A stretch of 64,000 nt of DNA from Tretioscincus oriximinensis (taxonomy: Eukaryota > Chordata > Lepidosauria > Squamata > Gymnophthalmidae). Of this stretch, positions 10,622 to 20,999 are shown in pieces. Within the stretch, counting starts at the first letter, position 1; the number at the start of each line of letters is the position of its first letter. Position numbers and translations under genes: made by a program. The DNA lies in assembly GCA_022410635.1 (NCBI GenBank), contig JAJVDF010000341.1, positions 1,230,596-1,294,595 of the forward strand, read 5' to 3'. Under the pieces are notes generated by a model. The model saw only the letters and a program-made list of their open reading frames with translations. It did not search any database and had not been told where the DNA came from.

Positions 10622-10730
10622 CTGTAAACTATGGATCCCAGCCTGCATTGCAGTTCGCCCTTAAGATCTGCAGGGGCGGAGATCTGCAAAGCAAGTGGGG
10701 ACTATAAGAACATAAGAAGAGCCATACTTA

Positions 10731-11146
10731 GATTGACCAGATTTTCTGAGGCCCAAACTGGGCTAATTAATATTCATGCTAATTTGTATTTCATAAANAT
10801 GCAAATTACCCACCAACCTGCATTCCTTTCCGAAATTCCTGCCTGAGAAATCTGTGAAGCAGGAGAGAATTTTTTTTAAGTGTGCGAGAATTTTTAAACT
10901 GTGTGAGAATTTTTGGAGTGCATCGGAAGATGCCTCCGGTTGCTAGAGACCCCTAATGGTGGTGCAGTATATTATTTTTTAAAAAAAAAATCATTTATTT
11001 AAGTGTGCGAGAATTGTTTGAAGTGCATGAGAATTTTTATTTTTTACAGAGTGGAGGGTGCCTTCAGGAGATGCCCCCAGGTACCAGAACCCCCTAGTGG
11101 TGGTGCAATAAATTTTTGTCAAAAAAATTTTTTTTAAATTTTCCTC
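10731..11146 (+). mobile_element. Long foldback-type element, 5' part
   Basis: It starts GATTGACCAGATTTTCTGAG and continues with the same GCCCAAAC, ATTAATATTCATGCTAATTTG, GTGCGAGAATTTTT and CCCCTAGTGGTGGTGCA blocks as the copy at 5136. It ends at an A/T run and passes into a CR1 scrap. Confidence 0.6.
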
Positions 11147-11195
11147 GGGCCCATCTAGTCCAGCATTCTGTCCCACACAGACTGTGGAATACCCT
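11147..11195 (-). mobile_element. CR1 3' scrap, minus strand
   Basis: GGGCCCATCTAGTCCAGCAT followed by TCTGTCCCACACAGA matches the CR1 3' untranslated region in reverse. Confidence 0.55.
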
Positions 11196-11378
11196 CCCAT
11201 TTGGGGTGTTTTGCTGAGAAAACCTCTTTAGCCTGACCTTTGCTTGAAGAAGCAACTTGCCCTTCACCGTTTTCAGGCACTGTTATTAAAAAAAGTTTAT
11301 TTCATATTCTTTCTTTATTGTTAAAGATCCAAAGTCTTGTGATCATTGTTTATGACCTTGAAGTCTGGATTGCACCCT

Positions 11379-11583
11379 GTAGGCTGACCAGATGACCCCT
11401 TTTGGGGGGGTTGAAAACCCCTTTTNGGGGTGCCTCCCGTTTTTTTCTGAGGAAANTTTTTTTCAAAAAAAAATTTTTTTTTTCAGAAATGTTTAATTTT
11501 TTTTTTTCCTCAGAAAAAAACGGGAGGCACCCCAAAAAGGGGTTTTCAGCCACCACCCGCAAAAGGGGTCATCTGGTCATCCC
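11379..11583. mobile_element. Foldback MITE (GACCAGATGACC family), palindromic
   Basis: The ends are TAGGCTGACCAGATGACCCC and GGGGTCATCTGGTCATCC. The arms (GGTTGAAAACCCC..., GGGGTGCCTCCCGTTTTTTTC, then GAGGAAA) are inverted over about 95 bp around an A/T centre near 11478. A single unresolved N lies in each of two homopolymer stretches of the left arm. It is non-coding; the proteins predicted across it are translations of the hairpin. Confidence 0.8.
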
Positions 11584-11764
11584 ACGCGGTTATACAGACA
11601 TATCTGAGGTGAGCGGGTGTCTGATTCTGAGTTTATCCGGGCTCCATGATCCAAAACAACAATAACAAGATTTGTTAGAATTTACAGTCTGTAATGCCTT
11701 TGGAAATTCCTGTGAGCCTTCAATCATGTGTTTAGGAAGCGATGTANTGAACAATTCTATATAC

Positions 11765-12515
11765 AGAGGCCTGATGGTACAGAGGTTAAGAGCCCTGATG
11801 TTTCAGTGGAGATACTGAATTTGAAGTTCTGTGTCAGTTGTGGGGAGGGGTGAGTGTCTTCTACTGGCCTCAGCTCTAATCAACCCAGCTATTCAAAACC
11901 AAGAATTTCCGATTAAATAAATGGGGACCATCACAGTGTGAACATAAGAACATAATAAGAGCCATCCTGGATCAGGCCACAGCCCATCAAGTCCAGCATT
12001 CTGTGTCACACAGAGGCCCACCAGATGCACCTGGGCAGTCCGAACAGAGGAAAGCAAAATATGCTCCTGTTCATGACTCCCTGCAAATGGTATTTCAGGA
12101 GTCCTGCCTGTGGCTCCATCCGGGAGGCGACATCCAGACAACTATCCTAGTATCCATTTATACCCTTAGTGTCCATAAACCTGTCTAGTCCTGTCTGGAA
12201 ACTATCCAAGCTGTTAGCTACCACCAGCTCTTCAGGAAGTAAATTCCACAGGCCGATGACCCTCTGGGTGAAAAAATACTTTCCTTTGTCTGTTCTCACT
12301 TTTCTACCCAACAGTTTTAAGGAGTGCCCTCTGGTCCTTGTGTTGTGTGATAGAGAAAACATTTTTTCTCTATTCACCCTGTCGATCCCATGCATGATTT
12401 TGTGGTGGCGAGCCTTCAGCTGAAAAATAACCCTGTAAGCCACTTGGAGTCTTCGGGCGAGAAATGCAGGGTATAAAAAGCCACTTCTTCTCCTCCTTCT
12501 CCTCCTTCTTCTGCA
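11765..12515 (+). mobile_element. SINE-A copy split by CR1
   Basis: The head and body occupy 11765-11938 (CTGATGGTACAGAGGTTAAG, GTGGGGAGGGGTGAG, CAGCTATTCAAAACCAAG). The tail resumes at 12410-12515 (GCCTTCAGCTGAAAAATAACC, GTAAGCCACTTGGAGTC, GGTATAAAAAGCCACTTC, then CTTCTCCTCC repeats). The order matches the uninterrupted copy at 55.2 kb, so the CR1 between them is a later insertion. Confidence 0.7.
11940..12409 (-). mobile_element. CR1 LINE 3' half, minus strand, inside SINE-A
   Basis: The reversed octamer tail (AACATAAGAACATAATAAG) is followed by the full 3' untranslated region. The last coding block on the minus strand includes 'VRTDKGKYFFTQRVIGLWNL' and 'LDRFMDTKGINGY'. It is 5' truncated at the MHGIDRVNREKMF region, and the coding block is open over roughly 85 codons. 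Confidence 0.9.
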
Positions 12516-12519
12516 ACCA

Positions 12520-13710
12520 GCAGTTGAATCAGAACCAGAGTGACTAGCTGGCCTAAATGCTGCTCTTTTATAGTGAATCCCTGGGTCACCTGACTAATCA
12601 GCAACCAGCCCTGGCTCCTTCTGGAATGTTCCCCCCAAACTCAGCCAATCAAGACTTGGATCTCCAACATTCTAAACATGTAAACGTCTCCAAACTGGTA
12701 AACAACCAACAGTCATTTACTGGACCTGATTGAAACCTTAGCTTCTCCCTGACAGGAGTACCATCCCTGCCACAATCTTTTGCATATATTTCTTTCACAT
12801 TTCTAGCAAATGTCACCCTCGTCAATCAAACGGGGATTTTCACATTTCGAAGGGAAGGCGCATGGCATCTCTTCACAGACTCAACCAGCAGGAGTCTGAA
12901 GCAGCAATAGCAGAAATTGCCACATTCAAAACAACAGATGATAGGGGAAATCGCTAATCTCGAGGCCCTTCAAAATGGGTGCTAAATTCAATCTACATGC
13001 AAAAGAGCATCCCGGATAGTCTCTCTGCCTGCAGTTGAGTAGATAATATGGAAAAAAAAGATGTCACCACAGGGGGTCCCAAATGCTCGTCACTGCTCTC
13101 TGGTGAACTGTAAATATAGCAGCCTGGGGCAGAATTCTGCATTCTGCAAAGGGCAATAAAATATTTTTCGTGTCGAACATGGTGAAATACAAAACTCCTT
13201 GCTATTTATGCCGGCAAATGCAGGATTTGCATAAGCAAAGATAAAAGTTGGGATGGAAAAACGTACCGGGGACGGACGCCTGAGGCCCCAGCATTTCCAG
13301 AACTTTCTGAAGTAACTGTTCTAACTGTTATCTTGTCTGTTTCGGCGCCTCAATATCGACTGGNTGAAGGTCCCCTATTTGGGCAGCACAGAACAATGTC
13401 CCAGCAAGGCGCAAGCTAGCTCAGAAATGTCGCAAGATGTCAGGTGAAGATAATTGCCGGCTCNGGAGCAGATGGTGTGGCTAATCTTACGCCGTGGCTT
13501 TTCCTGTCGGTTGTCTTCTCCTTTTTAAAAAAAATATTGTTTTTCACTAATTTCTGCAGAAAAGGAACGAAACCATATTCAGCTAAGATAGACCGTTGAT
13601 ATCTGGTTGCTATGGCAGACACTGAGGGGGCCCTTGTATCGCTTCTTCAGTACTACTGTCATGGTAGCCAACAGAAGAAGAAATTTCTTTTTTATACCCA
13701 GGTTTTCTTA
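12520..13710. other. Intergenic, mostly single-copy-looking
   Basis: No coding exon or recognisable element was found. Splice-like sites occur but none bound a convincing open exon. Confidence 0.4.
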
Positions 13711-13712
13711 AT

Positions 13713-14270
13713 CCATAAGAACTTAAGAGGAGCCCTGCTGAATGGGGCCACATCCCATCTAATGCAACCTTCTGTCTTACCCAGTGGCCCACCAATTGCA
13801 CCTGGGTGGTCTCAAGCACAAGAAAGCAAAACCCTCACCTGTTCTCAACTCCCTGAAAATAGTTTTTCAGAGGTTTTGCCTGTTGCTCCATCCCAGAGGC
13901 AGGATCAAAAGATCCATCCTAGTATCTTTGGTGTCCATGAACTTATCTAATCCTGTTTTAAAGCTATCCAGACTGCTAGCTAACACCACCTCTTCAGGAA
14001 GTAAATTCCACAGGCCGATGACCGTCTGGGTGAAAAAATACCTTCCTTTGTCTGTCCTCCTACTTCTGCCCATCAGTTTCAAGGAATGCCCTCTGGTCCT
14101 AATGTTGTGTGATGGAGAAAAAAAAATGATTTACCTTATTCATCCCATGCATGATTTAATACACTTCAATCGGATTCCTCTTAAACACAGTCTGTGAAGG
14201 TTGAAGAGGCCCAGATATTGTGATCGGATTTCATAAGGAAAGTTGCTTCTGCCCCTTGATCATTCTTGTT
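13713..14270 (-). mobile_element. Older CR1 LINE 3' half, minus strand
   Basis: It has the same order of blocks as the young copies but is clearly diverged. Examples are AAGAACTTAAGAGGAGCCC for the tail junction, and minus-strand 'LMGRSRRTDKGRYFFTQTVI' and 'LDSFKTGLDKFMDTKD'. Confidence 0.85.
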
Positions 14271-14324
14271 GCCATTTTTTACTTGCAGTGACCAGAATTG
14301 TATATAATAAAGAAATCAAAATGG

Positions 14325-14460
14325 CTTACATCACCTTCTGCGCTTCTCTTCACAACAGACATTTTGTGAAGTAGGTGGGCTGAGAGAGCTCCGAAGAATT
14401 TGACTAGCCCAAGGTCACCCAGCTGGCTTTTGTGGAGGACAGCATTCTTGACACGCGCTA
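14325..14460 (+). mobile_element. MIR-like SINE core
   Basis: TTTTGTGAAGTAGGTGGGCTGAGAG followed by GACTAGCCCAAGGTCACCCAGCTGGC matches the conserved core shared by MIR-type CORE SINEs. No tRNA head or terminal repeat is evident. Confidence 0.55.
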
Positions 14461-14829
14461 ACAACAAAGATGTTATCTGGTCTTCTCAGTAAGAAAATCA
14501 CCAATTAATCTACCTCCTCAGGGCTAATATTGTTACACTCGTCTCTACACTGAAAGTCTGGTAGTTTGTACGGCAGTTCTTCGTTTAGGATATTTTTATT
14601 TCTCAAGGTTGATTGTTTGTTCATGTTTATTTGGTAAGCGGGAAGCCAGCTTACTTGAGAGAGAAAATGAGCCGGCAATTTAGTGAGGAGGACGGTTGAT
14701 GTCGAATGGAGAATGCCGAAAAGGAAAAAATGAACAGAATAACAGCTCACTTTTGGATCTAGTTTTAAANACAAGTTTGAGCATAAGCAGAATATTTTAC
14801 CTTTAAATCTTTTGGCTCATTAGAACAAG

Positions 14830-15035
14830 AAGGTCTTGTAGCATATTAGAAATTACTAAGAAAACAGTAGGCAGCATGAACTTTCATAGGTACAGTAAAT
14901 ATACTTCCTCAGCAGTCTGTCTGAAGAAGACTTGTCTACAGAAGCCCCTCCTGCCTAGCTGATTCTTGTTGGTATCTAAAGTACTATGAGATCCCCGTTG
15001 GTAGATATTCTGATTCTGTAGCATCTCAAGAAGGA
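14830..15035. mobile_element. Old Penelope-like terminal repeat
   Basis: AAGGTCTTGTAGCATATTAGA, GCATGAACTTTCATAGGTAC, then GTCTGAAGAAGACTTGTCTAC and a TTGGTATCTAAAGTACTATGAG block are diverged counterparts of the PLE hairpin at 49.85 kb. The two GAAGAAG-type blocks are in inverted orientation. Confidence 0.5.
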
Positions 15036-15240
15036 CAGTTGTCTACNGAAGAAGGAGAAGGAAGAGAATTTGGTTTTTATAACCTGCCCTTCTGCCNCCA
15101 ATACTTAAATACCATCTGGTATAAGAAGCAAGCTAGAATTGGGATTCAGTTACACGGGGGAGGGGGGGATCGGACCACAGTGATACACAATGATGACTGC
15201 TCCATGTGCTTCGTAGTTATTTTGCAAAATTGCCCTGCCT

Positions 15241-15357
15241 GCAGCCATCTATCCATCCAACCATCTATCCATTCATCCGTCCACTGATCCATCTTTTGAA
15301 CTATCCATCCATCCATAAACTCATCCATCTACCCATCTCTCCATCCATCTGTCTATC
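15241..15357. repeat. (ATCC)n microsatellite, left half
   Basis: These are degenerate ATCC/ATCT tetranucleotide units. The array continues at 15738 after a CR1 insertion. Confidence 0.9.
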
Positions 15358-15737
15358 TGAACATAAGAACATAAGAAGAGCCATACTGGATCAGGCCACA
15401 GCCCATCACGTCCAGCATTCTGTGTCACACAGAGGCCCACCAGATGCANNNNNNNNNNNNNNNNNNNNNNNNNNNNNNNNNNNNNNNNNNNNNNNNNNNN
15501 NNNNNNCAAATGGTATTTCAGGAGTCCTGCCTGTTGCTCCATCCCAGAGGCAACATCCAGACATCCATCCTAGTATCCATTTATACCTTTGGTGTCCATA
15601 AACCTGTCTAGTCCTGTCTTGAAACTATCCAAGCTGTTAGCTACCACTACCTCTTCAGGAAGTAAATTCCACAGGCCGATGAGCCTCTGGGTGAAAAAAT
15701 ACTTTCCTTTGTCTGTTCTCACTTTTCTACCCAACAG
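15358..15737 (-). mobile_element. CR1 LINE 3' end inserted in the (ATCC)n array
   Basis: The reversed tail ATAAGAACATAAGAAGAGCC starts directly after ATCC units, and the coding end (ACTTTTCTACCCAACAG on the + strand) stops directly before ATCC-type units. A 58-base N run (15449-15506) covers part of the 3' untranslated region. Confidence 0.9.
15449..15506. other. Assembly gap (58 N)
   Basis: This is the only long N run in the window. The flanks lie in one CR1 copy, and other copies have about 60 bases between the corresponding flanks, so the gap size is realistic. Confidence 0.95.
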
Positions 15738-15860
15738 TCCATCTGTCCATCCATTTATCCATCTATCCACCAATCTATCCATCTATTTCTCCATCCATCC
15801 ATCTGTCCATCTGTCCACCCACCCATCCGTCTATCCATCTACCCAACTACCCATGTAAAG
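15738..15860. repeat. (ATCC)n microsatellite, right half
   Basis: The tetranucleotide array resumes here after the CR1 copy. Confidence 0.9.
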
Positions 15861-15884
15861 AAATAGACCTTCCAAGGAAAGCAC

Positions 15885-15985
15885 GTTCTGCCTACCTTTT
15901 TCTTGTTAATCTCTAAGGTGCTCTGAAACCTAGATGCTAGATATCCTGGACCNAGACTAACACGGCTATTTCTTTGAAGTACCTT
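15885..15985. mobile_element. Penelope-like terminal repeat fragment
   Basis: TTGTTAATCTCTAAGGTGCTCTG, then GAC-NAGACTAACACGGCTATTTCTTTGAA, matches the terminal block of the PLE copy ending at 50066 (AGACTAACACGGCTATTTCTC followed by TGAAA). Confidence 0.7.
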
Positions 15986-15989
15986 ATAT

Positions 15990-16640
15990 CACCTAGAACA
16001 GTAGGGCTTCACAAATCCACTGAATTGAACCCCAACAAAGCAAAATCAGAAAAGCGCTAAACCATTTTGAGTCGCCCTTTGGAAGAGTCTGTAGCCTCTG
16101 TGTGCATTGAGACAATCACCCTGGACTCCCAACAAAACGTCAACATCCTCAGCAAAGATCTGAGGTCCTGGAAAGTCAGAGCAAAAAAAGAAATGGGGTG
16201 GAGAACCAAGGGATGGCCGAAGCGGCTTCCATCTCCACTTGTGTTTTCAGTCCCCAGCCTTTGACCTCCGGCCAGAGCCCTGTTGTGCAAGAGGGCAGAA
16301 TTCCACAAGACAAGACAACAAGGAAGTGACTTGGATCTTGAACTTTCCTGATCCTTGTGATTTGCTTTGTTCTCCTGATCCCCAGCAGTAGCCCTGACAC
16401 TTCCAAAGCCCGGGACTGAATTGATTGATCTTCGGGAAGGTTCCCCCCTCTCTTTTCACTAGGCAACACTCAGAGCAAGAGTTGCTTTTTGAAGAAAAGT
16501 AAATTATGTTGCCTTCTCCCGTGCATCTCTGTCGCCACGAAGGCTGGAAAACCCATTATCAGCTCTGAGGAAACCAAAGGCAGAAAGAAGGGCCTCTGCA
16601 GCAGGGGAAGAAGGGCCCATTTTGTTTATTTCCCAGGGGA
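15990..16640. other. Intergenic, no recognised gene
   Basis: Several overlapping medium-length frames exist on both strands, but none resembles a known family and none is flanked by convincing splice sites. Confidence 0.4.
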
Positions 16641-16644
16641 ATAA

Positions 16645-17045
16645 GTCCGTTACATTATGGTAATGCAACGGGCTCTAGCCATCCTTCCCTTTGTTTCTAT
16701 CCTTCTCCCTTCTATCATTCCTCCTTTTGCCTCCCTCCTCATCTTATGCCCTTCCTCTTTGGAGGTTGCCAAGGTTCCGAGCCCTGTCATTAGCGTCTGG
16801 AGGCTGCCAAATTCCAGGCTCCGTATGGTCTCTGGAGGCTGCCAAAGTTCCAAGCCCTGTCATTGGTCTTTGGAGGCTGCCAAAGTTCCAAGCCCTGTCA
16901 TTGGTCTTTGGAGGCTGCCAAAGTTCCAAGCCCTGTCATTGGTCTTTGGAGGCTGTCAAAGTTTCAAGCCCTNGTCATTGGTCTTTGGAGGCTGCCAGAG
17001 TTCCAAGCCCTGTCATTGGTCATTGCACCTCGGAATGTTGGAATC
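16645..17045 (+). mobile_element. Minisatellite-bearing element, plus copy
   Basis: It contains a TAATGCAACGGGCT start, a pyrimidine-rich stretch, a tandem array, and a TCATTGGTCATTGCA end. The same parts occur in reverse order and complement at 19740-20125, so this is a dispersed element rather than a local repeat. No terminal inverted repeat or target duplication could be defined. Confidence 0.5.
16758..17030. repeat. Minisatellite, about 39-bp units
   Basis: About seven units of TTTGGAGGCTGCCAAAGTTCC followed by AAGCCCTGTCATTGGTC are present. The central units are near-identical, while the first two are shorter and diverged. Long frames here are repeat translations. Confidence 0.9.
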
Positions 17046-17109
17046 TTTCATACGCCTTTTTAATTATATATACAGATTTATTTGCATTTATATAGCACCC
17101 TATTTCTGA

Positions 17110-17340
17110 AGGCCTCAGGGCAACCAATCAAATATTCTGAATGTATGTAGAGATGGTGATTGACACACTCCAAGGGGGAGACTATTCCATAGTCTGCAGA
17201 TTGCCACAGGGAAGGGCCTATCCCAGGCTCCCACTCTCTTTGCTACTGAGATTGGTGGTACAACCAGGAGGCCGCCTCTGCAGTTCTTAAAGCACAAGTA
17301 GATTGATATGGGAGTAAAGGCAATTAAGGCCCCCAACTGG
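17110..17340 (-). mobile_element. L2 LINE C-terminal fragment, minus strand
   Basis: The minus strand encodes a block with 'AICRLWNSLPLGVCQSPSLHTFR', the conserved C-terminal pattern of L2 ORF2. It is truncated at both ends. Confidence 0.65.
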
Positions 17341-17630
17341 GCTGCAGATGGAACAATTAAGTCCCGGATTAAACATATTGCTCATAGCCACAGCCCAAAG
17401 TCTCCAAGCTCCCTGGAACAAGCATCTGCTCAGGCCTCATTCCCACAAAGACCAAGGTGTGGATGTTTTGGAAGTCAGATTTCCACAGTATTTTTGCTGG
17501 CCTGAATTTGGGTGAAGAAATAATGTCTGAAGATCAATACCTGATAAATCAAATGTGTTTTGGCTGCAACTACAATGACCGTAAAAGCCTGAAAAGATCA
17601 CAAACTGTGGACGATAACAACACGGCAAAA
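17341..17630. other. Intergenic, no recognised gene
   Basis: I see nothing assignable. Confidence 0.4.
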
Positions 17631-17635
17631 TTATG

Positions 17636-18060
17636 TACAGTTCTGGTCACCACCCCTTAGAAAGGGATATTGTGGAACTGGAGAAGGCAACAAGAATTCT
17701 CAAAGGGCTAGAGCAAAGTCCCTTAGGAAATTCCTTGCAACATCTGGGTCTCTTTAGCCTTGAAAGATGGCATTTAAGAGGTGATCTGATTGAAGTGTAC
17801 AAAATTGTAAGGGGTGGATAAGGTGAATATAGCAAAATTATTTTCCTCTACCAAGCACTACTAGGACCAGATGTCACTCTCGAAACTGGGCAGAAGAGTT
17901 AGGACAGGCAAGGGAAAGTTTTGTTATGTTTTTACCAATAGGGTCATTGAATTTATTCTCAGAAGAGGTGGCAGTAGNTAGCTTCCTGGATAGCTTCAAG
18001 ATAGGATTAAATAAATTCATGGAAGACAGGTGTATCAATTCCCTTTTTAATTACTCCAAA
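17636..18060 (+). mobile_element. Older CR1 LINE coding fragment, plus strand
   Basis: The frames include 'FSLERWHLRGDLIEVYKIV' and a later RTGKGKF-like block, homologous to the young copies but with indels. It is fused to diverged 3' sequence and has no octamer tail. Confidence 0.75.
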
Positions 18061-18544
18061 TATTGAATTTGCTTTTTTCACTCCTTCTGCACCTTCATTG
18101 AGCTGTCCACTCTGGATGAAATGTGGAGCACTTTAAAGTGTTCCAGAGCACATATGAGTGTAAAGCATCTAAGGAGTCAGCCAGCAGCTTGTGGACGTGT
18201 CAAGCAATCCACAGAGCAACTGCTGCTTTCCCCCTGATTGCTTCAGGTGTCCCCAATGAAAGTACCAAAATACCCAAAAAGTGAAAAGACAGTGTAATCT
18301 TTCAATACACTCCACATGTGGCTCCAACCAGCGCACAGCATAGTTCTCTACATATGAGCTTGCCTGTAGCCTTCCACACGCTAAGCATGGGTTTTCTTTA
18401 AATGTTATATTTTCACAGAAATCCTGCTTCCCAATTCCTTTGCCGAATAATTCTGGACCATCTCAAACATTGCTGGAAAGAGCTGCTGCTCCATCTAGTG
18501 TTAGAAACATTCCTGTGTCTGAGCAGCCTAAATGATGGTCCTGA

Positions 18545-19245
18545 ATGGGGCCTGAAATTTATAAATCTGTGGTGAGGCCACATTTGGAATAGTGTGTTCA
18601 ATTCTGGTCACCACATCTCAAGAGGGATATTTTGGAACTGGAGAAGGTGCAGAAAAGGGCAACAAGAATGATCAAGGGTCTGGAGCAAAATCCCTTATGA
18701 AGTCCGGCTGCAACGTCTGGGCCTCTTCAGCCTTGAAAGGAGACGTTTGAGGGGCGATCTGATTGAAGTGTACAAAATCATGCATGGGATCGACAGGGTG
18801 AATAGAGAAAAAATGTTTTCTCTCTCACACAACACAAGGACCAGAGGGCNCTCCTTAAAACTGTTGGGTAGAAAAGTGAGAACAGACAAAGGAAAGTATT
18901 TTTTTACCCAGAGGGTCATCGGCCTGTGGAATTTTCTTCCTGGAGAGGTAGTGGTAGCTAACAGCTTGGATAGTTTCAAGACAGGACTAGACAGGTTTAT
19001 GGACACTAAGGGTATAAATGGATACTAAGATAGTTGTCTGGATGTAGCCTCCGGGATGGAGCAACAGGTAGGACTCTTGAAATACCATTTGCAGGGAGTC
19101 ACGAACAGGAGCAGCATATTTTGCTTTCCTCTGTTCGGACTGCCCAGGTGCATCTGGTGGGCCTCTGTGTGACACAGAATGCTGGACTCGATGGGCTGTG
19201 GCCTGATCCAGTATGGCTCTTCTTATGTTCTTATGTTCTTATAGT
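18545..19245 (+). mobile_element. CR1 LINE 3' half with (TTCTTATG)n tail
   Basis: It starts upstream of a CCACATTTGGAATAGTGTG block, passes through the C-terminal coding block (open from about 18747 to 19028: 'MHGIDRVNREKMFSLSHNT' to 'MDTKGINGY'), the stop and the 3' untranslated region, and ends CTTCTTATGTTCTTATGTTC. A frame break near 18700 separates the upstream coding part. Confidence 0.9.
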
Positions 19246-19314
19246 CTTTACTGACGTGTGGATGGCCCAAAATATAATTCAGAATGAGGCTCATATGGGA
19301 GCTTGTGTTGTATT

Positions 19315-19560
19315 GAGAACCAGTTTGGTGTAGTGGTTAGTGTGTTAGAGAGTAGTTTCCCGGTTCGATTCCCCACTCCTCTACGAAAGCCAACTTGGTG
19401 ATCTTGGGTCAGTCACAGTTCTTTGAACTCTCTCAGCTCCACCTACTCCACAGGGTGTCTGTTGTGGAGTAAGCAACAAAAGCTATGTTGGCCGCCCTGA
19501 GACCATCAGATATAGTGGGGGATCCAAGTACAAATAAATAAATAAATTATAAGAAAAAAA
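19315..19560 (+). mobile_element. tRNA-derived SINE (family SINE-B), plus strand
   Basis: GAACCAGTTTGGTGTAGTGGTTAGTGTG contains an A-box-like sequence, and CCCGGTTCGATTCCCC is a good B box (GGTTCGATTCC). The body (GTGATCTTGGGTCAGTCACAG, CACAGGGTGTCTGTTGTGG) is followed by GCCGCCCTGAGA and an (AAAT)n tail. Internal pol III boxes plus an A-rich tail define a tRNA SINE. Confidence 0.85.
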
Positions 19561-19739
19561 CAAATTATATGTGACCCTAAGAAAGGCATAAAGCAATACC
19601 CACTCTGAAAGGAACAAACCATCAACTCAAGTGATGCATAAACAATTATACTTTATCTCTTTTATATAATTATTATACATCCAGCTATCTCCACCTTGCC
19701 TTGTCCATCAGGTACGAGGCAAAATGGAGATAGCTGGAT

Positions 19740-20125
19740 GTATAATAAAACACATAACAAAGAGACCAATAATCTGAGATATAGTGACCAATGACAGGGC
19801 TCGGAACATTGGCATCCTCCAGAAACCAAAAGGAGGTCTCGGAACTGTGGCAGCCTCCAATGACCAGTGACATGGCTCGGAACTTTAGGAGCCGCCAGAG
19901 ACCATGATCGGGCTCAGAACTTTGTCAGCTTCCAGAGACTAAAGACAGGAACTTTGGAACTTTGGCGTACCTGCCTCCTGGAGGGAGGAAGTTAAGGAAG
20001 GAGGCAGAAGGAGGAAAGAAAAATGGGAGAATGGTGAAGGATGGGAGGGGCAAGGGAAAGAGGGAGTAGAGGACGGGGGAGGAGGGGTGCATTACCACAA
20101 TGCAACAGGCTAATTCTGCTAGTAA
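19740..20125 (-). mobile_element. Minisatellite-bearing element, minus copy
   Basis: It has reverse-complement units (CCAATGACAGGGCTCGGAAC, TTGGCAGCCTCC-type) at 19790-19960, a purine-rich stretch, then CCACAATGCAACAGGCT. It has fewer and more diverged units than the copy at 16.7 kb. Confidence 0.5.
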
Positions 20126-20129
20126 AATT

Positions 20130-20560
20130 AATAAGTATGTAAACTTTGAAGAGGAAATGTTGGCTGTAGCTCAGTGATCAAGCAAACTGCTTAGAAAACA
20201 AAGTGTTACCCATCTAATCCTCAATGGCAATAGAAAATCTGCTCTGGATGTTTGCCAAGAAAGCTGCACTGGGGTGCCAAAGGATTTGGGGGCAAGCTGT
20301 AGTTCAAGTGTCTATATGTTGTGGCTTTGAGTGAAAGCACGCATTCCAAGGTGGGAATGGAGGATCTTTATACTGATGGTTGGTAGAATCTCTGATGGCA
20401 ACCCTTCCCACCCTGCACCTTATTCTGGGTCTTGTTCAGACTGCAACCAGCACATGGATAGTATCAGGTCCCTATTATGAGTTATAATCCAAAAGAGGCC
20501 TACTGTGGCAGGGGTCATTGTATCTTGTATCAGATAAACTCATGATGCCAGGGGTGTCAG
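20130..20560. other. Intergenic, no recognised gene
   Basis: 20156-20260 (GGCTGTAGCTCAGTGATCAAGC) is weakly tRNA-SINE-like. The rest is unassigned. Confidence 0.4.
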
Positions 20561-20564
20561 TGGG

Positions 20565-20740
20565 TGTTAGGAAGGGAAAACAGGAAGCATTCCTGAAAAG
20601 CCATTTGCTAGGAGTCAAGAACAGGTGTGGGTTTTGCCTTCTTCTGTTCAAGACTTGCTTCTTCTGCAATTGGTGGACCACTACAGAATGCTGCATCGGA
20701 TGGGCTCTGCCCAATTATATTTGTGTCTGTTACGGGTCTT
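20565..20740 (+). mobile_element. Old CR1 3' fragment, plus strand
   Basis: GAAAAGCCATTTGCTAGGAGTC followed by AAGAACAGGTGTGGGTTTTGCC and GATGGGCTCTGCCC matches the CR1 3' untranslated region at low identity. Confidence 0.6.
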
Positions 20741-20800
20741 ATGGAGTGAAAACCTGATGCTGACACATGCTTTTAAATCCATCCTCAGCTTGTCCATTCA

Positions 20801-20801
20801 T

Positions 20802-20854
<53 letters not shown>
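20801..20854. repeat. (ATC)n microsatellite
   Basis: These are pure ATC units, translating as homopolymers of Ile, Asp or Met according to frame. Confidence 0.97.
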
Positions 20855-20999
20855 AAGACAGTAAAAAGAAAAAAAAATCATACAGACATATATTTGCACA
20901 CACCCAAGATTTTGTGCTCCGTTGTGCATTACCAGAAGCCGGTGGACAGTGCAGCAATCATCATATAAATCATTTATTACTTGATGACTGAACATAGGA

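Noticed and set aside
11402..11665. Frame with a Phe/Lys-rich repetitive protein
   Set aside because: It is a read-through of the foldback MITE hairpin; the same peptide arises from the copies at 30.2 and 32.3 kb.
15206..15601. 131-codon frame with Ser/Ile/His-Pro repeats
   Set aside because: It is built from the ATCC array, CR1 and the N run.
16657..17109. 150-codon frame with repeated GLWRLPKFQALSLV units
   Set aside because: It is the 39-bp minisatellite in translation (unit length divisible by three); the reverse strand is equally open.
20156..20260. Possible functional tRNA gene (GGCTGTAGCTCAGTGATCAAGC)
   Set aside because: Only an A-box-like start is present; no B box, acceptor pairing or terminator could be found.
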